A stretch of DNA of 64,000 nt from Shewanella pneumatophori (GCF_023283895.1 NZ_JAKILB010000011.1:1-64000); one strand, 5' to 3'; shown: positions 26,708 to 35,884, numbered from the stretch's first letter. Made by a program: numbers and translations. The notes: a model not told the origin generated them from the letters alone.

Positions 26708-27985
26708 ATGACGGAATTTATGCAAGTAACTTTGAGCCATGAAGCCGCTGCAGCTCATTGGGGCAGAGCGGATGTTACTTTTCAGGCTGATTCGGCCACT
26801 ATTCATTTATCTGCAGGCGACAACTTACTGCAAGTGCAGCAAGCTGCGCGCAAGTTAGAGCTGCAAGGCGTTACTCAAGTCGCATTAACGGGTGAGTTGT
26901 GGAGCCTTGATCTGCAATGGGCTTTTGCACAGGGCTTTGCGACAGCATTAGCTGCGCCAGTCATTAAGTGGACTGGCGATGAAGCAACACAAGCATTGCT
27001 GACAAGCCGTCTTGAAAGTGCCACTTTTGCTCGTCAGCTTATCAATGAAACTCCTGAAAACTTGTCACCAGTGGTACTTGCTAGCCAAGCTGCCAAGTGG
27101 CTAACTGAAATTGGTGGCGACAAGGTAAGCTATCGCATTATTGAAGGTGAAGAGCTGCTTGAGAAAAAGTGGATTGGTATTCACGCAGTTGGTCGTGGCA
27201 GTGAACGTCCGCCAGCTTTACTAGAGCTCGATTTTAATCCTTTAGCCGCTGATGCCGATGTGTCTGTCGCCCTAGTGGGTAAAGGGATTACATTTGACTC
27301 AGGCGGTTACAGCATTAAAGGCTCGGAAGGCATGCTGGGCATGAAGTGTGATATGGGCGGCGCGGCAACCGTTACTGCAGCGCTAGGCCTTGCAATTAAA
27401 TCAGGTCTGAATAAGCGTGTGAAACTGTTTTTATGCTGCGCTGAAAACCTGATCAGTGGTCATGCATACAAGCTTGGTGACATTTTAAAATATAAAAATG
27501 GCGTGACTGTAGAAGTGGTTAACACTGACGCAGAAGGTCGTTTAGTGCTGGCTGATGGCCTGCAAGCAGCATCAGAAACTGGCGCACCACTAATTATTGA
27601 TGCCGCTACACTTACTGGCGCTGCAGTTATGGCAGTTGGTACTAACTACAACGCTATTTTCTCGCCAAAAGCTGAAGTGTTAGCTTTAGCACAACAGAAA
27701 GCCTTGGCTGTAGGTGAGCGTGTATGGCCGCTACCGCTAGACCCATGGCATAAAGATAACTGTCCAAGCCCTTATGCTGATACGGCTAATAGCCGTCCAA
27801 TGAAAGGCGGTGGCGCGGGTGGTGCATCAAACGCTGCGGGCTTCTTGTGGCGCTTTGTCGCGCCAGAGGCAAACTGGTTACACATTGACTTAGCATCGGC
27901 GTTTTCTGATACCGGTGATCATTTATGGTCAGCGGGTGCTACCACTCATGGCGTATTAACCATTGCTGGTTTGCTAGAAGATTAA
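26708..27985 (+). CDS. pepB: Aminopeptidase B (M17 family)
   Basis: Cytoplasmic manganese/zinc leucyl-type aminopeptidase that trims N-terminal residues from peptides. The 425-residue protein has the M17 catalytic blocks: VGKGITFDSGGYSIK (Lys and Asp metal ligands), MKCDMGGAATV, and the signature NTDAEGRLVLADGL (residues 272-285). Length and the divergent N-terminal domain fit PepB rather than PepA. AAGGACC precedes the ATG. It lies between sfsA and thpR, two genes that are neighbours in E. coli, together with the next gene, and ends in its own terminator. Confidence 0.88.
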   Translation: MTEFMQVTLSHEAAAAHWGRADVTFQADSATIHLSAGDNLLQVQQAARKLELQGVTQVALTGELWSLDLQWAFAQGFATALAAPVIKWTGDEATQALLTSRLESATFARQLINETPENLSPVVLASQAAKWLTEIGGDKVSYRIIEGEELLEKKWIGIHAVGRGSERPPALLELDFNPLAADADVSVALVGKGITFDSGGYSIKGSEGMLGMKCDMGGAATVTAALGLAIKSGLNKRVKLFLCCAENLISGHAYKLGDILKYKNGVTVEVVNTDAEGRLVLADGLQAASETGAPLIIDAATLTGAAVMAVGTNYNAIFSPKAEVLALAQQKALAVGERVWPLPLDPWHKDNCPSPYADTANSRPMKGGGAGGASNAAGFLWRFVAPEANWLHIDLASAFSDTGDHLWSAGATTHGVLTIAGLLED

Positions 27986-28011
27986 CCCTTAACGTTAATA
28001 AAAGACTTAAC

Positions 28012-28040
28012 ATGCCTCGCTGTTGCGGGGCATTTTTATT
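28012..28040 (+). terminator. Intrinsic terminator after pepB
   Basis: ATGCCTCGC-TGTT-GCGGGGCAT followed by TTTTATTT. Confidence 0.85.
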
Positions 28041-28154
28041 TGCAGCTGAACAGCTTTTGACTTTGATTATCCATATAACCATTTTTGCGTAATTCGCATT
28101 TATGTTGCAATATTGTAATTACCGTTTAGGCGCTGCAAAGCAAAGGCTTTTGTT

Positions 28155-29279
28155 ATGACGCTAAGCTTTAAAGAATTTTCTGTCGATAGCGCAGCACTAG
28201 AACTGCACGTAGGCGAGCATGTTGTCGCTATTGATGAACGTCATATCTTATTGCTGCGACTTTTAGCTGAAAATTTTCCTGAGCACTGCTGCAAGCAGCA
28301 ATGCTTAGGGTATATCTGGCCTGATACTGTGGTGTCAGATATGTCTTTGTCTAAACTGGTATCCGATACGCGCAAAATCTTTGTTAATGCAGGCTATGAT
28401 GGCCCGCTTATTCAAACCGTACATGGTCGCGGTTACCGGCTCGAACATGCATTAGGTAAGCAAATCGCTGCTCAGCAAGAAGCGCAAAGAGCCAATCAGG
28501 CACAGCTGTTAGCTGCAGAGAATCAGCCTAACCAATCGTCTATATTCAGCCCAGCGCAAACTGCGACTCATACAGAACAAGTTTTTAGTGAAAGCGAGCA
28601 AACCTCTGGTCACAGCGAGCAAGCCTTTAGTCAGAATGAACAAGCTTCTAAACGCAGTCACGACAGCGCGAGCATTGCTACTGAGCAGTCTTTGCTTGAC
28701 TCTAACTCTAACTCTAACTCTAACTCTAACCTGCAACCTCTGGATAAGCAGCAGAGTAAACATTCACAAGTAGCCGCTCCATTAGTTAATTGGTGGGAGA
28801 TTTTTGCCAAGGTGCTTATTGCTGTGCTTTTGGTGCTGGGGTTGTTGTTTCAGTTTTGGCAGGGCGGGTTTAATACTGAGCCGAGTAAGCAATTAGCTTA
28901 CAGTGAGCCTAATGGAGCTATTGGCCGCATACTTTGGGTTGACGATAATCCACAGAATAACCTAGTTGAAAAAGCCTTTTTTGAACAAAAAAATATTGGT
29001 GTTTATAACACTGTGACCTCAGAAGAAGCTTTGATGTTATTGACCATGTATAACTATCAAGCGGTTATTTCAGACATGGGGCGCCATGGTGATTCTTTAG
29101 CTGGACTTAAGTTATTGCAGGCTATTCGAGCTAATGGTCATAAAACACCGTTTTACCTCTATACCTACGTGGAATCGGCAGGGGTTATTGATGCCATTCA
29201 AGAAAGTGGTGGTCAAGCTGTGGTTGTTGACTCTGAATCTTTGTACCTTAAAGTGCTAACTCACTTTGAAGTTGAATGA
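28155..29279 (+). CDS. ToxR-like wHTH regulator with TM helix and degenerate receiver domain
   Basis: A 374-residue protein with an unusual order of parts. Residues 5-96 form an OmpR/ToxR-type winged helix (ending LIQTVHGRGYRLEHAL). Residues 98-210 are a Gln/Ser/Asn-rich linker with repeated EQ-containing units and five Ser-Asn pairs. One membrane helix follows (about 214-233, AKVLIAVLLVLGLLFQFW). Residues 257-374 read as a response-regulator receiver: RILWVDDN (D263, D264), AVISDMG (D307 at the phosphorylation position) and YLYTYVES (Thr), while the usual Lys is replaced in VVVDSE. With the DNA-binding part in the cytoplasm, a single helix places the receiver in the periplasm, where phosphotransfer is not expected. 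It may bind a partner or ligand instead. Alone in its transcript. Architecture seen; function unknown. Confidence 0.8.
   Translation: MTLSFKEFSVDSAALELHVGEHVVAIDERHILLLRLLAENFPEHCCKQQCLGYIWPDTVVSDMSLSKLVSDTRKIFVNAGYDGPLIQTVHGRGYRLEHALGKQIAAQQEAQRANQAQLLAAENQPNQSSIFSPAQTATHTEQVFSESEQTSGHSEQAFSQNEQASKRSHDSASIATEQSLLDSNSNSNSNSNLQPLDKQQSKHSQVAAPLVNWWEIFAKVLIAVLLVLGLLFQFWQGGFNTEPSKQLAYSEPNGAIGRILWVDDNPQNNLVEKAFFEQKNIGVYNTVTSEEALMLLTMYNYQAVISDMGRHGDSLAGLKLLQAIRANGHKTPFYLYTYVESAGVIDAIQESGGQAVVVDSESLYLKVLTHFEVE
28701..28730 (+). repeat. Hexanucleotide microsatellite (TCTAAC)x5 inside the regulator gene
   Basis: Five perfect copies of TCTAAC encode five Ser-Asn pairs in the linker. Changes in copy number would keep the frame and only alter linker length between the DNA-binding and membrane parts. 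Confidence 0.9.
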
Positions 29280-29559
29280 GCTATTACTCATTGGCTTTTA
29301 AACCTCCTCACTATCACAGATTTAATTCAGCTAAATCTTGGCACTTCTAGCACTGGAGTTGTTTGCGCTTATCGCCCTAATTCTAGTGTAAATAGCATTT
29401 GCTAATACCCTAGTTTTAGCGGTTAACTCGCTGCTTTCAAAACTTTTCAAACAATTTCAAATTAAATCAATAAGGCATGTTACGAGGTTGTGATATTACT
29501 AAATGCAATCGCGATTGCTGTTACCACTGTGATGGGGGCTAAAGCCGCATTTTCTTAAG
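29280..29559. other. Intergenic region after the regulator gene
   Basis: No gene is supportable here. No strong terminator follows the regulator directly; the first clear + strand terminator is at 29746-29774. Confidence 0.45.
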
Positions 29560-29774
29560 TCTTAAAGTAATAGCTTTAAAGTTCGAGTTTGAAAGTAAAC
29601 GTTTTAAAGTGGGTTTGTTTTAAAGCGAAAACCAAAGCCATGGCTGGATATGGCTGGAGTGAAAACGATTTTTTAGAGGCGCAATTTTTTAAACGCAAAT
29701 AGAACGACAACAATAACAGAGATTGTCTTGAACCGTCTTCGATTAGCCACCTAGCGAGAGGTGGCATTTTTTTG
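29560..29774 (+). ncRNA. Candidate small RNA ending in an orphan terminator
   Basis: A strong + strand terminator (29746-29774) stands more than 460 bp from the previous + strand gene and just before a minus-strand gene, so it may end an independent transcript. The stretch before it has no plausible protein frame and contains a near-duplicate (GGCTGGATAT then GGCTGGAGTG at 29642-29661). The 5' end is a guess. It may equally be the long 3' UTR of the regulator. Confidence 0.3.
29746..29774 (+). terminator. Strong intrinsic terminator without adjacent + gene
   Basis: GCCACCT-AGCGAG-AGGTGGC followed by ATTTTTTTG. The reverse direction lacks a T-run, so it acts on the + strand only. Confidence 0.85.
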
Positions 29775-29803
29775 CCTGACTTTCAGCAATCTCAATAACT
29801 TTA

Positions 29804-30115
29804 TTAATCGTTAAAGCCGTCTTGAATAAATAGATGCTTAGTTTGGTTAAACGTACTTTCGCTACAGTTAACAAAATCAATTGCATACTGAGCATTGTCG
29901 AGTCTGAACTTATCTGTTTTAGCAATTTCATACTCGTTCATTACGATATTCATCGCTTCTTGAGTCCACTCTGCTTCACCTGTACCGATTTTCACTTCTG
30001 GTGGATCGTAATGGGTGATCATCCAATTTTGCACGGCTTCGGCGTCAATTTCGCCTTGCTTCCAAGATGTGAGTAGCGCGATAAGTTGGGCTTTAGTAAT
30101 TTCGGTGGTTTCCAT
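29804..30115 (-). CDS. Small acidic hypothetical protein
   Basis: A 103-residue acidic soluble protein of unknown function. It begins METTEITKAQLIALLTSWKQGEI and has alternating helix-like segments with WMITHYDPPEV in the first half; no signal peptide, membrane segment or metal motif is present. The ATG at 30115 is chosen because METTEITK is preceded by AATGAGATAATC; an upstream ATG would add eleven residues. It is downstream of thpR on the same strand with an 86-bp gap and may be co-transcribed. Confidence 0.55.
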   Translation of the reverse strand: METTEITKAQLIALLTSWKQGEIDAEAVQNWMITHYDPPEVKIGTGEAEWTQEAMNIVMNEYEIAKTDKFRLDNAQYAIDFVNCSESTFNQTKHLFIQDGFND

Positions 30116-30201
30116 GATTATCTCATTAGCAGGAACTGAATGACGCATAGGTTAGCCCAGATTAGGTTAACCACAAACAATTATACTAATCGCTGCTCGA
30201 A

Positions 30202-30723
30202 TTAGGTTAATTGCCAACTATGCAGCGTCGGGTATTCAACGCCATTTTTGCCCGGATAAGATTCAAATAAACATAGCTTGCTAGGCTGCAACGTTATCGG
30301 CTGATAATCCACTGCTTCGACATTCTGCTTGGCTTTGCGAGATAGCGTAACATGTGGGTTGTAGCTGTATTCGCTGCAATGCAGTTGTAGCTCTGCGGCA
30401 ATAGATTGGGCATCGGCAGCAAGTTTTAGCAAGTTAACATTAGTGGCTGTGCCGTTTAGGCATAAAATTTTCGGCTTGTGCCAATGAGCAATTTTATCAA
30501 GCGTCACACTAAACTGGCGCTTATTAAGCTTATCGACACGCTCGATTAACGCTTGCATTTGTACTGGTGTGGCGCCACCTAAAAAAGCTAAGGTCATATG
30601 CAAATTCGCGGCCGGTACTAAGCGCACATTAGCTGGTAGTTGCTGCTGAATTGCAACGACAGAGGTGGTTTGCAGTTGGTTTAGCCTAAAGCCTAAAAAA
30701 ATGCGTTTAGTTTTTAGTGTCAT
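30202..30723 (-). CDS. thpR: RNA 2',3'-cyclic phosphodiesterase (2H family)
   Basis: Hydrolyses 2',3'-cyclic phosphate RNA ends; formerly LigT 2'-5' RNA ligase. The 173-residue protein has both 2H motifs: HMTLAFLGG in the first half and HVTLSRK in the second, about 85 residues apart. It opens MTLKTKRIFLGFRL, and AGGCCTACAGACT precedes that ATG; a frame eight residues longer has no binding site. It is divergent from hrpB, as in many enterics and Shewanella. Confidence 0.88.
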   Translation of the reverse strand: MTLKTKRIFLGFRLNQLQTTSVVAIQQQLPANVRLVPAANLHMTLAFLGGATPVQMQALIERVDKLNKRQFSVTLDKIAHWHKPKILCLNGTATNVNLLKLAADAQSIAAELQLHCSEYSYNPHVTLSRKAKQNVEAVDYQPITLQPSKLCLFESYPGKNGVEYPTLHSWQLT

Positions 30724-30890
30724 AGTCTGTAGGCCTGAAAATACCAAATATAATAGGCGTTAATCACGTTGCTCACTTTACTCATGGCTAGCTGTTTAGT
30801 CTAACGCCCCTTTTAGAGTACACTAGCCCTATTCGACCCGCCTTTCAATGCATGCTGTTACCAACAGTTAAGGCATTGACCTAGTTCATT

Positions 30891-33413
30891 ATGGTAGATA
30901 AACCACCCGTGACCTCATTACCTATTCATGCCTTACTTACGCCACTTAGAGATGCATTTAAGTGCCAGAATCAAGTGATCCTTGAAGCACCAACCGGTGC
31001 CGGTAAATCAACGGCTTTGCCACTGGATATGCTTGATTGGTCAGAGATAAAAGGCAAAATTTTAATGCTTGAGCCACGTCGAGTAGCAGCGCGTAATGTG
31101 GCGCATTTTATTGCCAAGCAGCGTGGTTGCGAGCTCGGCACGGAAGTGGGATATCGGGTCAAAGGCGACTCAAAAGTATCGCAGCAAACTAGATTAGAGA
31201 TTGTCACCGAAGGCGTACTAACGCGGATGATCCAGCACGATCCTGAGCTTAGCGGCATCGACATGGTGATATTCGATGAAATTCATGAGCGTCACTTAAC
31301 AACTGACTTAGGCTTGGCACTTGCGCTTGAGATCCAAACAAGCTTTCGCGAAGACTTAAAAATTCTGGCCATGTCGGCAACCTTATCAGGCTTGCCGCTG
31401 AGTGATGTGATGCCTGACGCCAAACTGCTTAAAAGTGAAGGGCGCAGTTTTCCTGTTGAGCATAGCTACAGCGCGGTGAACAATCAAAGCCATTGGCTCG
31501 AACATATGGCAAAGGTGATTATTGCCAGCCTCAATGAGCATGCCACAGGCTCATTACTGGCATTTCTCCCTGGGCAAGGTGAGATCAATCGCTTACATGG
31601 CATATTGAACGCGAGGCTAGATAGCAGTGCTTATATGATCTGCCCGTTATACGGCAGCTTAAGTGCTAAAGCGCAAGATCAAGCGATTGCACCAGCGCCA
31701 GAAGGCATACGTAAAGTCGTGTTATCGACGAACGTGGCTGAATCGAGTTTAACCATCGACGGCATTACCCAAGTTATTGATTCAGGCTATAAACGCCAAG
31801 CTCGTTTCAACCCCAAAACTGGGGTAACTCGGTTATCTCTAAAGCGCATTAGCCAAGCATCGGCGGCGCAACGAGCAGGCCGTGCCGGCCGCTTAATGGC
31901 TGGCTTTTGTACGCGCTTATGGAGCCAGGAAGAACATGGCCGATTAACTCAAGCCGATGAGCCAGAGATCTTACACACAGATTTACTGTCTATGGTGCTA
32001 GACGGGGCATTTTGGGGAGTGAAGTCATTAGCCGAGTTGCCAATGCTAACCCCGCCATCTGTGGCAAATGAGCAAGTGAGTTGGCAATTGCTGCAAACGA
32101 TGGCCATGGTCAATGATGCACGTTTAATTACTCCCCACGGTCGCGCTGCACACATGCTAGGTTGTAACCCAAGGCTTGCACATATGCTATTGATGGCCAA
32201 GCAGGTTGCAAGCGACAATAGCGATGTTAATTTTGCTGCACTGGCATGTATTCTCGCGGGCACGCTTGAGTCAAGGATCCGTAGTCGTCAAGGTGCGGAC
32301 ATCAGCCGCTATTTAACTGAAGCCCTGCAAGGCGAGTCGCAAAAGCAGATCCGTAACTGGGTTAATACGCTTGAGTTATCGGCCTTAGGTCGAGTCGATT
32401 TAAACCAAGTTGCACGACAAGCGAGCCGAGATGAAATCGCCATTTTGCTGGCTTATGCTTATCCTGACCGGATAGCTAAAGCGCGCGGTGTAACCGGTTA
32501 CCAACTTGCCAACGGCAGTGGCGTGGAATTGCTAGCAGAAGATACACTATCTGGTTCATCTTGGTTAGTGGTTGCTGACTTTCAAGAAACAGCAGGGCGT
32601 TCACAAGGCAAAGTTTATTTGGCTGCTGAGTTAGACCCGCAGCTGTTTACTGCAGAATTAGAGCCTTTAGTAACCTCTCTAGAACACGGCGGTTGGGATG
32701 ATGTTAAAGGGCGTTTTTTTGCTGAAAAACAGCAAAAAGTTGGCCAGATTTTATTAAGCCAAACCCCAATAAAAAATATCGATCAAGACTTAATCAAGCA
32801 GGCCATTGAAGAGCAAATCCGCCTAAAAGGCCTGTCATTAATGAACTTTAATGAAGCTTGTCAGCAACTACAGTATCGAGTCAGTCTGGCAAGGCAGTAC
32901 TGCCCAGAGTATGACTGGCCTGCACTTGATAACGAAACCTTGTTAGATACTTTGGCTGATTGGCTTAGACCTTACCTAGATCAAGTTAGAAGTCTTGCAC
33001 AATTGCAGCAATTAGATTGTTATACTCTGCTGCTTAATCTTTTGCCGTGGGATTTACAGCAAAAGCTAGACAGTTTACTGCCCAAGAAATGGCCACTGGC
33101 CACAGGCAGTAACGTCACCATTGAATATGATGATTTAGGTCGGGCTTTGTTAAGCGTTAGGTTGCAAGAGGCCTTAGGTATGCAACAAAGCCCGCTGTTA
33201 GCTCAAGGCAAGTTAGTGGTCACTATGGAGCTATTATCGCCAGCTCATAGGCCGCTTGCACTCACCGCAGATTTAGCCAGTTTTTGGCAAGGGCCTTATG
33301 AGCATGTGAAGAAAGAGATGAAGGGACGGTACCCTAGACACCTTTGGCCAGATGACCCAGCCAATACCCAGCCGACCAAATTTACTAAAAAGAAAACGCT
33401 TAGCTCGCAATAA
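30891..33413 (+). CDS. hrpB: DEAH-box ATP-dependent helicase HrpB
   Basis: An 840-residue DExH helicase. Motif I LEAPTGAGKST, motif Ia EPRRVAARNVA, motif II DEIHERH, motif III MSATLSG and motif VI QRAGRAGRLMAG are all intact, followed by the HA2/winged-helix region and the HrpB C-terminal domain ending in HLWPDDPANTQPT. The cellular substrate is not settled. It is divergent from thpR and upstream of mrcB by 23 bp, the conserved hrpB-mrcB order. No good binding site precedes the ATG at 30891, which fits a weakly translated gene. Confidence 0.92.
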   Translation: MVDKPPVTSLPIHALLTPLRDAFKCQNQVILEAPTGAGKSTALPLDMLDWSEIKGKILMLEPRRVAARNVAHFIAKQRGCELGTEVGYRVKGDSKVSQQTRLEIVTEGVLTRMIQHDPELSGIDMVIFDEIHERHLTTDLGLALALEIQTSFREDLKILAMSATLSGLPLSDVMPDAKLLKSEGRSFPVEHSYSAVNNQSHWLEHMAKVIIASLNEHATGSLLAFLPGQGEINRLHGILNARLDSSAYMICPLYGSLSAKAQDQAIAPAPEGIRKVVLSTNVAESSLTIDGITQVIDSGYKRQARFNPKTGVTRLSLKRISQASAAQRAGRAGRLMAGFCTRLWSQEEHGRLTQADEPEILHTDLLSMVLDGAFWGVKSLAELPMLTPPSVANEQVSWQLLQTMAMVNDARLITPHGRAAHMLGCNPRLAHMLLMAKQVASDNSDVNFAALACILAGTLESRIRSRQGADISRYLTEALQGESQKQIRNWVNTLELSALGRVDLNQVARQASRDEIAILLAYAYPDRIAKARGVTGYQLANGSGVELLAEDTLSGSSWLVVADFQETAGRSQGKVYLAAELDPQLFTAELEPLVTSLEHGGWDDVKGRFFAEKQQKVGQILLSQTPIKNIDQDLIKQAIEEQIRLKGLSLMNFNEACQQLQYRVSLARQYCPEYDWPALDNETLLDTLADWLRPYLDQVRSLAQLQQLDCYTLLLNLLPWDLQQKLDSLLPKKWPLATGSNVTIEYDDLGRALLSVRLQEALGMQQSPLLAQGKLVVTMELLSPAHRPLALTADLASFWQGPYEHVKKEMKGRYPRHLWPDDPANTQPTKFTKKKTLSSQ

Positions 33414-33436
33414 GCGCTAAACGTTACGGAAGTACA

Positions 33437-35800
33437 ATGACAGATAAAGCGACACCTAAAGCGGCAGCTAAAAAAGCACCAGCGAAAAAGAAGCCTGCAG
33501 CGAGAAAACCGAGAGCAACCAAAAAATCTAGCGCTAAAAAGGCTGGCCCAGGTTGGGGCAGAAAACTATGGTCTATCTGTTGGAAGCTTGGCTTAATTTT
33601 AGTTGTTGTGATTGCCTCCTACGGGATCTATTTAGACCAGATTATTGCCCGCAAGTTTGAAGGGCAGAAATGGCATCTTCCGGCACAAGTTTTTAGTCGC
33701 TCAATGGCGCTGTATCCTGGCGCGGCGGTGAGCCATGGTCAGTTGATGGCAGAGCTTAAGTTACTTGGTTATCGTAAGGTGGCGAATCCGCGTCAGGTGG
33801 GCGAGTTTTCTGCATCCAAGACTAAAATCGATTTGTGGCGTCGACCGTTTTTGCACCCTCAAGGGGATCAGGTTGAACAAAGAGTGATGATCACCTTTGA
33901 CAGTAACGGTGTGGTATCAGTTGCCCGTAATAGCGATAAGCGTCAGTTAGCGGTATTTCACTTAGAGCCTGTATTGCTCGACCGTATCATCACTGGCGAT
34001 GGCGAAGACCGTTTATTTGTGGCAACCGACAAGCTACCTAAACACTTAGTTGAGGCGTTGATTTTAGTCGAAGATCGCAGTTTCTATGAGCATCACGGTG
34101 TCAATCCATTTGCGATTTTACGTGCCGCTATGGTTAACATTAGCGCTGGGCGCACTGTGCAGGGCGGCTCAACTTTAACTCAGCAGTTAGCAAAGAACTT
34201 CTTTTTATCGAGCGAGCGCTCTCTTACCCGTAAGATCCGTGAAGCCTTAATGGCGATTATTATCGATTTTCGCTATGAAAAAAATGAGATTTTAGAGGCT
34301 TACTTAAACGAAGTGTATATGGGGCAAGATAAAGCTCGCGGCGTGCACGGTATGGGGCTAGCCTCGCAGTTTTATTTTGGTCGACCCATTGCTGAACTTA
34401 CTGTCGCGCAACAAGCGTTTTTGGTGGCAGTGATTAAAGGGCCATCTTATTACAACCCATGGCGTTATCCTGAGCGTGCACAAGACCGACGAGATTTGGT
34501 GCTGCGCTTGTTGATGGAAGCGGGTGAACTTAATAATGCACAGTATCAAGCAGCTGCAGAGTCACCACTAGGCTTACGTAAAGCGAATCGCTCTGTACAC
34601 CAAAAGCTGCCGGCGTTTTTCTCAGTGGTTAAGCATGAGTTAGCCAATCGATATGGGGATGCTTTGTTACAGCAATCGGGCATTAAGGTATACACCACGC
34701 TTGATCCTATGGCGCAAGAGGCGGCAGAAAAAGCGGTAGAGCAAACTCTAAAACAATTGGGTAAAAACGATGAAAGCTTGCAAGTGGGTATGGTGCTTAC
34801 CGACAAATATTCGGCAGGTATTGCCGCTATGGTGGGCGATAAAGTACCGAGTTACAAAGGCTTTAACCGTGCAGTAGAAATTCGTCGTCCAATTGGTTCA
34901 TTGATTAAGCCTTTTGTTTATGCCACCGCGCTTAATCAAGGTGATAAATATAATTTAGCCTCGCCGCTAAAAGATCAGCCTATCACTCTGAAAAATGGTC
35001 AAGGTAAAACCTGGTCGCCACAAAACGTGGATAAGCAGTTCCGCGGCCAAGTGCCGTTATTAACTGCGTTTAAGAAGTCGATGAACGTACCAACAGTGAA
35101 TCTGGGTATGGCGATTGGCGTGAGTGATGTCGCGACCACACTCGATAAAGCCGGCTGGCGCGAGAAAATCCCTGAGTATCCATCTATGTTGTTAGGGGCG
35201 GTTAACGGCTCGCCATTAATGGTGGCGCAGGTGTTCCAAACCATTGCCGATGATGGGCGTTATCGTCATCTAAATTCGGTGACGACAGTATTGAATGCGC
35301 AAAACCAGCCTCTGGCAGCATCAAGACCACAGGCATCACAAGCGATACCGGCAGCGAGTAACTTTTTGGTTAAGTATGCTATGACCCAAGTGGTTGAGTC
35401 GGGCACGGCTAAGCGTTTGGGCAACAACTTCCCTTATGTCACGCTTGCGGGCAAGACAGGCACCAGTAATGATTCGCGTGACTCATGGTTTGCCGGTTTT
35501 GATGAGCGAAACGTGGCCGCGATTTGGGTTGGCCGCGACGATAACGGTAAAACAGGGCTTTATGGCAGTAGCGGTGCGATGGCGGTGTATCAAGCTTTCT
35601 TAAATAACCGTGCCCCATTGAGCTTACGTATGGCGCCTGTTGATGGTGTGGTGCAAGGTTATTTTGAGCGTAACAGCGGCGTGGCTAAGCAAGCCGATTG
35701 TGATGGCGTAGTAAAAGTACCAGCGCTAAGAGAGAGCTATCAGCCAGTTGCAAACTGCGGCGAGCCTTTGCCATGGTGGAAGAAGATGATTGGCGGTTAG
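33437..35800 (+). CDS. mrcB: Penicillin-binding protein 1B
   Basis: Bifunctional glycosyltransferase/transpeptidase for peptidoglycan. The 787-residue protein has a Lys/Ala-rich cytoplasmic head (residues 1-45), one membrane helix (about 48-68), a UB2H-type domain that binds the activator LpoB, the GT51 domain (EDRSFYEHHGVNP and GGSTLTQQLAKNFFL) and the transpeptidase with S488-x-x-K491 in IGSLIKPF and K673-TGT in AGKTGTSND. The alanine/lysine-rich head resembles histone-like tails and is longer than needed for anchoring. GGAAG precedes the ATG. A bidirectional terminator separates it from the convergent hexosaminidase. Confidence 0.95.
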   Translation: MTDKATPKAAAKKAPAKKKPAARKPRATKKSSAKKAGPGWGRKLWSICWKLGLILVVVIASYGIYLDQIIARKFEGQKWHLPAQVFSRSMALYPGAAVSHGQLMAELKLLGYRKVANPRQVGEFSASKTKIDLWRRPFLHPQGDQVEQRVMITFDSNGVVSVARNSDKRQLAVFHLEPVLLDRIITGDGEDRLFVATDKLPKHLVEALILVEDRSFYEHHGVNPFAILRAAMVNISAGRTVQGGSTLTQQLAKNFFLSSERSLTRKIREALMAIIIDFRYEKNEILEAYLNEVYMGQDKARGVHGMGLASQFYFGRPIAELTVAQQAFLVAVIKGPSYYNPWRYPERAQDRRDLVLRLLMEAGELNNAQYQAAAESPLGLRKANRSVHQKLPAFFSVVKHELANRYGDALLQQSGIKVYTTLDPMAQEAAEKAVEQTLKQLGKNDESLQVGMVLTDKYSAGIAAMVGDKVPSYKGFNRAVEIRRPIGSLIKPFVYATALNQGDKYNLASPLKDQPITLKNGQGKTWSPQNVDKQFRGQVPLLTAFKKSMNVPTVNLGMAIGVSDVATTLDKAGWREKIPEYPSMLLGAVNGSPLMVAQVFQTIADDGRYRHLNSVTTVLNAQNQPLAASRPQASQAIPAASNFLVKYAMTQVVESGTAKRLGNNFPYVTLAGKTGTSNDSRDSWFAGFDERNVAAIWVGRDDNGKTGLYGSSGAMAVYQAFLNNRAPLSLRMAPVDGVVQGYFERNSGVAKQADCDGVVKVPALRESYQPVANCGEPLPWWKKMIGG

Positions 35801-35824
35801 CAGCTAATTGTAACTTGAGCATAT

Positions 35825-35857
35825 AAAAAAGCAGCCTATAAATTGGCTGCTTTTTTT
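35825..35857. terminator. Bidirectional terminator between mrcB and hexosaminidase
   Basis: AAAAAAGCAGCC-TATAAATT-GGCTGCTTTTTTT has T-runs in both directions between two convergent genes. Confidence 0.9.
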
Positions 35858-35884
35858 AGCTCGTTAAAATAACTGACTTTTTAG

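Noticed and set aside
28509..28773. Frames on both strands rich in Arg-Val or Thr-Leu repeats
   Set aside because: They are the other reading frames of the TCTAAC microsatellite in the regulator gene.
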